DNA of 36,203 nucleotides from an uncultured Lachnospiraceae bacterium (GTDB taxonomy: Bacteria > Bacillota > Clostridia > Lachnospirales > Lachnospiraceae). A program made the position numbers and the translations under genes. The notes under the pieces were generated by a model. It was given only the letters and a program-made list of their open reading frames with translations, did no database searches and was not told the DNA's origin. This document shows positions 34,546 through 36,203 of this stretch, piece after piece. Each line of letters starts with the position of its first letter. The first letter of the stretch is position 1. The stretch covers positions 1-36,203 of the forward strand of contig CAJUFL010000040.1 of the NCBI GenBank assembly GCA_910585605.1, given 5' to 3'.

Positions 34546-34591
34546 ATTTTGCGGACATTCAAAATAAAAAAGAATGTGGAGGTAACAGACA

Positions 34592-34966
34592 ATGATAAAG
34601 ACGATTTTTGAGGAACTGGGCATCAAATACGATTGGCAAGGAGATTGCTTAATACCGTGCTTAACCGTACCCACCGAAGAAGAACAGTCGATAGGCACAT
34701 GGGGACAACGAGATCTGGACTATCTGAAGCAGTACCGCAAGGTTACATACACAAATCTTCTCACAAGCGGCAAGCTGAATACATATCTTGTCGACATTGA
34801 TAGGCAGGCACAGGAACGCTTTGAACGGCTCATAGAGGACATGAAACAGGCGCAGGGCATAACGGAACGCCCAAAGGAAGAAAACGCCTTAGAACGGACA
34901 GGACGGCTCAACAGCATAAGGGCTTGTGCGAGGGAGATTGTGAACGAGGAAATTATTTACACATAG
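34592..34966 (+). CDS. tnpV: Transposon-encoded protein TnpV
   Basis: The 124-residue product has the TnpV pattern: an N-terminal half with GTWGQRDLDYLKQYRKVTY, NLLTSGKLNTYLVDIDRQA and a C-terminal GRLNSIRACAREIVNEEIIYT segment. TnpV proteins are carried by Tn4451-like and other integrative elements of Clostridia; their role is unknown. GGAGG lies before the ATG and a terminator (34974-35001) follows. Its length and end match the family, so it appears intact. Confidence 0.9.
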   Translation: MIKTIFEELGIKYDWQGDCLIPCLTVPTEEEQSIGTWGQRDLDYLKQYRKVTYTNLLTSGKLNTYLVDIDRQAQERFERLIEDMKQAQGITERPKEENALERTGRLNSIRACAREIVNEEIIYT

Positions 34967-34973
34967 GCAATAC

Positions 34974-35001
34974 AGCGGCAGAGGGTTAAATCTCTGTCGC
35001 T
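34974..35001 (+). terminator. tnpV terminator
   Basis: AGCGGCAGAG (34974-34983) pairs with CTCTGTCGCT (34992-35001) with one wobble pair, followed by TTTTGCT. Confidence 0.8.
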
Positions 35002-35094
35002 TTTGCTAGAATCTTAGTGTCTGTATTAGTACCTTTCACATTAGAATCTTGAGAAAGGCAGCGTAAGTGTCTATAATTGTGTTGGAGGTATTAA

Positions 35095-35347
35095 ATGGAT
35101 ATTCAGATTATTGAACATATAAAAGAAAAATTACAGATGGCTATTAATGCAGATAGATAAATGACGAAATTATGCAATTAAAATATCACATTGAAATGTT
35201 TGACAAAAAGCTGTAGACAAAAAAGATAACGAATAGCTGGCATTAATTATTCGATGTGGTAGTAGTCAACTGATGGTTGAATTAGAGAATCAACCAATAG
35301 TTCCTTCCAAAAAAATGCTTATTATGTATGATAAAGCTAGGAGGTGA
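35095..35347 (+). pseudogene. Broken small gene upstream of the XRE fragment
   Basis: A GGAGG site precedes an ATG that opens only 21 codons (MDIQIIEHIKEKLQMAINADR). A shifted frame continues with NDEIMQLKYHIEMFDKKL and stops. A further open stretch (MVELENQPIVPSKK, then YDKARR) ends in a TGA at 35345-35347, five bases before the next ATG. Read together these look like one former gene of ~80 codons broken by a frameshift and stops. The helical first part faintly recalls Spo0E-type phosphatases, but this is a guess. Confidence 0.45.
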
Positions 35348-35351
35348 AAAA

Positions 35352-35489
35352 ATGAATCAAGAGAAAATTGGAAAATTTATTGCAGAATGTCGTAAAGAAA
35401 AAAATCTTACTCAGTTACAGCTGGCAGAAAAGCTTAACATTAGTAATAGGGCGGTTTCAAAATGGGAAACAGGAGTTTCCCATAGTTAA
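35352..35489 (+). pseudogene. Truncated XRE-family HTH regulator
   Basis: The 45-codon frame has a strong AGGAGG site and reads MNQEKIGKFIAECRKEKN, then LTQLQLAEKLNISNRAVSKWETG, which is the whole HTH_XRE core. It then ends abruptly in VSHS and a stop; intact relatives go on for another 50-250 residues. The break probably reflects a recombination junction near 35470-35490. Confidence 0.8.
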
Positions 35490-35548
35490 AGATACCACAC
35501 CAAATATGATGAACCCACGCTTATACACTACCAGCTATAATAAACCGC

Positions 35549-35587
35549 AAGGACAGCAATTTGATGATACTGCTGTCCTTTCTTTTA
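35549..35587 (+). terminator. Strong intrinsic terminator inside the element
   Basis: AAGGACAGCA (35549-35558) pairs perfectly with TGCTGTCCTT (35571-35580), followed by TCTTTTA. No intact gene precedes it, so it is probably left over from a lost gene. Confidence 0.82.
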
Positions 35588-35700
35588 TAAAATTGCAGTA
35601 CACATAAAAAAGCTGTAAAATGATAAATATATTTGTCCTTGTAACAATTCTCGGACATTTGCCTGTTATACTATCTGCAAAAAGCAAAGGAAGTGAGGAT

Positions 35701-36203
35701 ATGAAGCAGATTTTAATTGTCGAGGACGACAGTTTTTTGAATAAGATGTTAGCCTATAACCTGACCGCAGACGGCTACGGCGTGACTTCTACTCTAAATG
35801 CCAGAACCGCAGCCGACGCCATCCGCCAGCGGGAATTTGATTTAGTGCTGCTGGACATCAACCTGCCGGACGGCAACGGTTTTGAACTGTGCAGGCTGAT
35901 AAAGCCCCAGCACCCGGACACCATTGTAATCTTCCTGACCGCCAACGATCAGGAGAGCGACCAGATACGGGGCTATGAGGTGGGCGCGGTGGACTACATC
36001 ACAAAGCCCTTTGTGATCGGGGCCTTGCAGCGGAAAATCAAAGCCATGTTCGCCATGCTGGAACACCACAAACCGGCCAAGGACATTTACGACGACGGGC
36101 GGCTGTTTCTGGACTTCTCGGAGCAGACGGCTTCCTTAAACGGCAAGTCCCTGACCCTATCCCCGATGGAGTATAAAATGCTGAACCTGTTCCGTAAAAA
36201 TCC
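35701..36203 (+). CDS. OmpR-family response regulator, 3' end outside the window
   Basis: 167 residues are visible. The receiver has acidic D9/D10, phospho-Asp D52 (LVLLDINLPDGNG), T80 and K102 (YITKPF). A Trans_Reg_C winged helix begins near residue 130 (LSPMEYKMLNLFRKN), so it is an OmpR/PhoB-type regulator. GGAAGTGAGG lies before the ATG. Codon use is clearly richer in G+C at third positions than the chromosomal genes to the left, which points to horizontal transfer with the element. Such regulators often come with a sensor kinase and an ABC exporter; those would lie beyond the window. Confidence 0.93.
   Translation, partial: MKQILIVEDDSFLNKMLAYNLTADGYGVTSTLNARTAADAIRQREFDLVLLDINLPDGNGFELCRLIKPQHPDTIVIFLTANDQESDQIRGYEVGAVDYITKPFVIGALQRKIKAMFAMLEHHKPAKDIYDDGRLFLDFSEQTASLNGKSLTLSPMEYKMLNLFRKN

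Larger units (their letters stand above)
34545..36203. mobile_element. Mobile-element-derived segment (tnpV, decayed cassette, response regulator)
   Basis: The segment begins where the sugar permease gene is cut and holds tnpV, remnants of a small-ORF/XRE cassette and a response regulator of different base composition. No recombinase, integrase or clear terminal repeats are visible; the right end is outside the window. Its type (integrative or Tn4451-like) cannot be fixed. Confidence 0.65.

Noticed and set aside
35007..35075. Repeated TAGAATCTT and GTGTCT words after tnpV
   Set aside because: They are short and irregular; no attachment-site core or partner copy can be shown.
35368..35607. 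79-codon plus-strand frame overlapping the XRE fragment
   Set aside because: The first part is the XRE coding sequence read in another frame; its ending spans a terminator hairpin and no family is recognisable.
34553..35660. CGGACATT occurring near 34553 and 35652 as possible element ends
   Set aside because: An 8-base match is expected by chance at this scale, and no recombinase or inverted ends support it.
1..36203. CRISPR arrays, rRNA and tRNA genes
   Set aside because: No regularly spaced direct repeats, no rRNA-like blocks and no tRNA cloverleaf were noticed on either strand by eye.

Overview
The window looks like chromosomal DNA of a low-to-moderate G+C anaerobic Firmicute, most probably a Lachnospiraceae-type Clostridium relative. 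The evidence is strong AGGAGG ribosome binding sites, TTGACA-N17-TATAAT-like promoters, a leucine T-box in front of leuA, a CIRCE (HrcA) operator in front of clpB, a PadR/HAAS/DUF4097 operon, a YdbC/PC4 protein and a TnpV mobile-element gene. The genus cannot be told from sequence reading alone. No rRNA, tRNA or CRISPR array was seen.

Layout. 1-1758 is the 3' end of a large Ig-like surface protein. 1858-8154 (minus) is a five-gene, translationally coupled operon: a large envelope protein, an ABC-2 ATPase and permease, a YdbC-type ssDNA-binding protein and a coiled-coil/Asn-rich membrane protein. 8367-9222 (minus) holds a VOC-fold protein and a small membrane protein. 9424-11585 (minus) is padR-HAAS-DUF4097 with a clear promoter and a complex inverted-repeat operator. 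11761-13880 (plus) is a T-box-controlled leuA. 13987-16473 (minus) is a membrane hybrid histidine kinase with an HPt domain. 16617-18117 (minus) is a DUF551 gene followed by glyA. 18318-20894 (minus) is clpB under HrcA-type control.

21211-31442 (minus) is the most striking block. It reads as one long signalling operon from a single promoter at about 31.5 kb: HD-GYP response regulator, PAS histidine kinase, second HD-GYP regulator with a damaged HD motif, cheR, cheB, a stand-alone receiver, cheA, cheW and one MCP. A chemosensory array is thus genetically tied to cyclic-dinucleotide turnover and a histidine kinase, with no flagellar, pilus, cheC, cheD or diguanylate cyclase gene in view. An unexplained hairpin with a stem of about 32 bp (21023-21124) lies between this operon and the clpB promoter.

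31578-34289 carries a YccF membrane protein, a four-TM membrane protein, and a divergent SPFH-domain protein with a small ribbon-helix-helix partner. From about 34.5 kb the DNA becomes mobile-element-like: a sugar ABC permease is cut down to its last ~39 codons, followed by tnpV, a decayed small-ORF/XRE-repressor cassette, and an OmpR-type response regulator whose codon use is clearly richer in G+C and which runs off the window.

Several starts differ from the longest open frame, chosen by ribosome binding site: 8154, 8738, 30286, 32751, 32993 and 34026.
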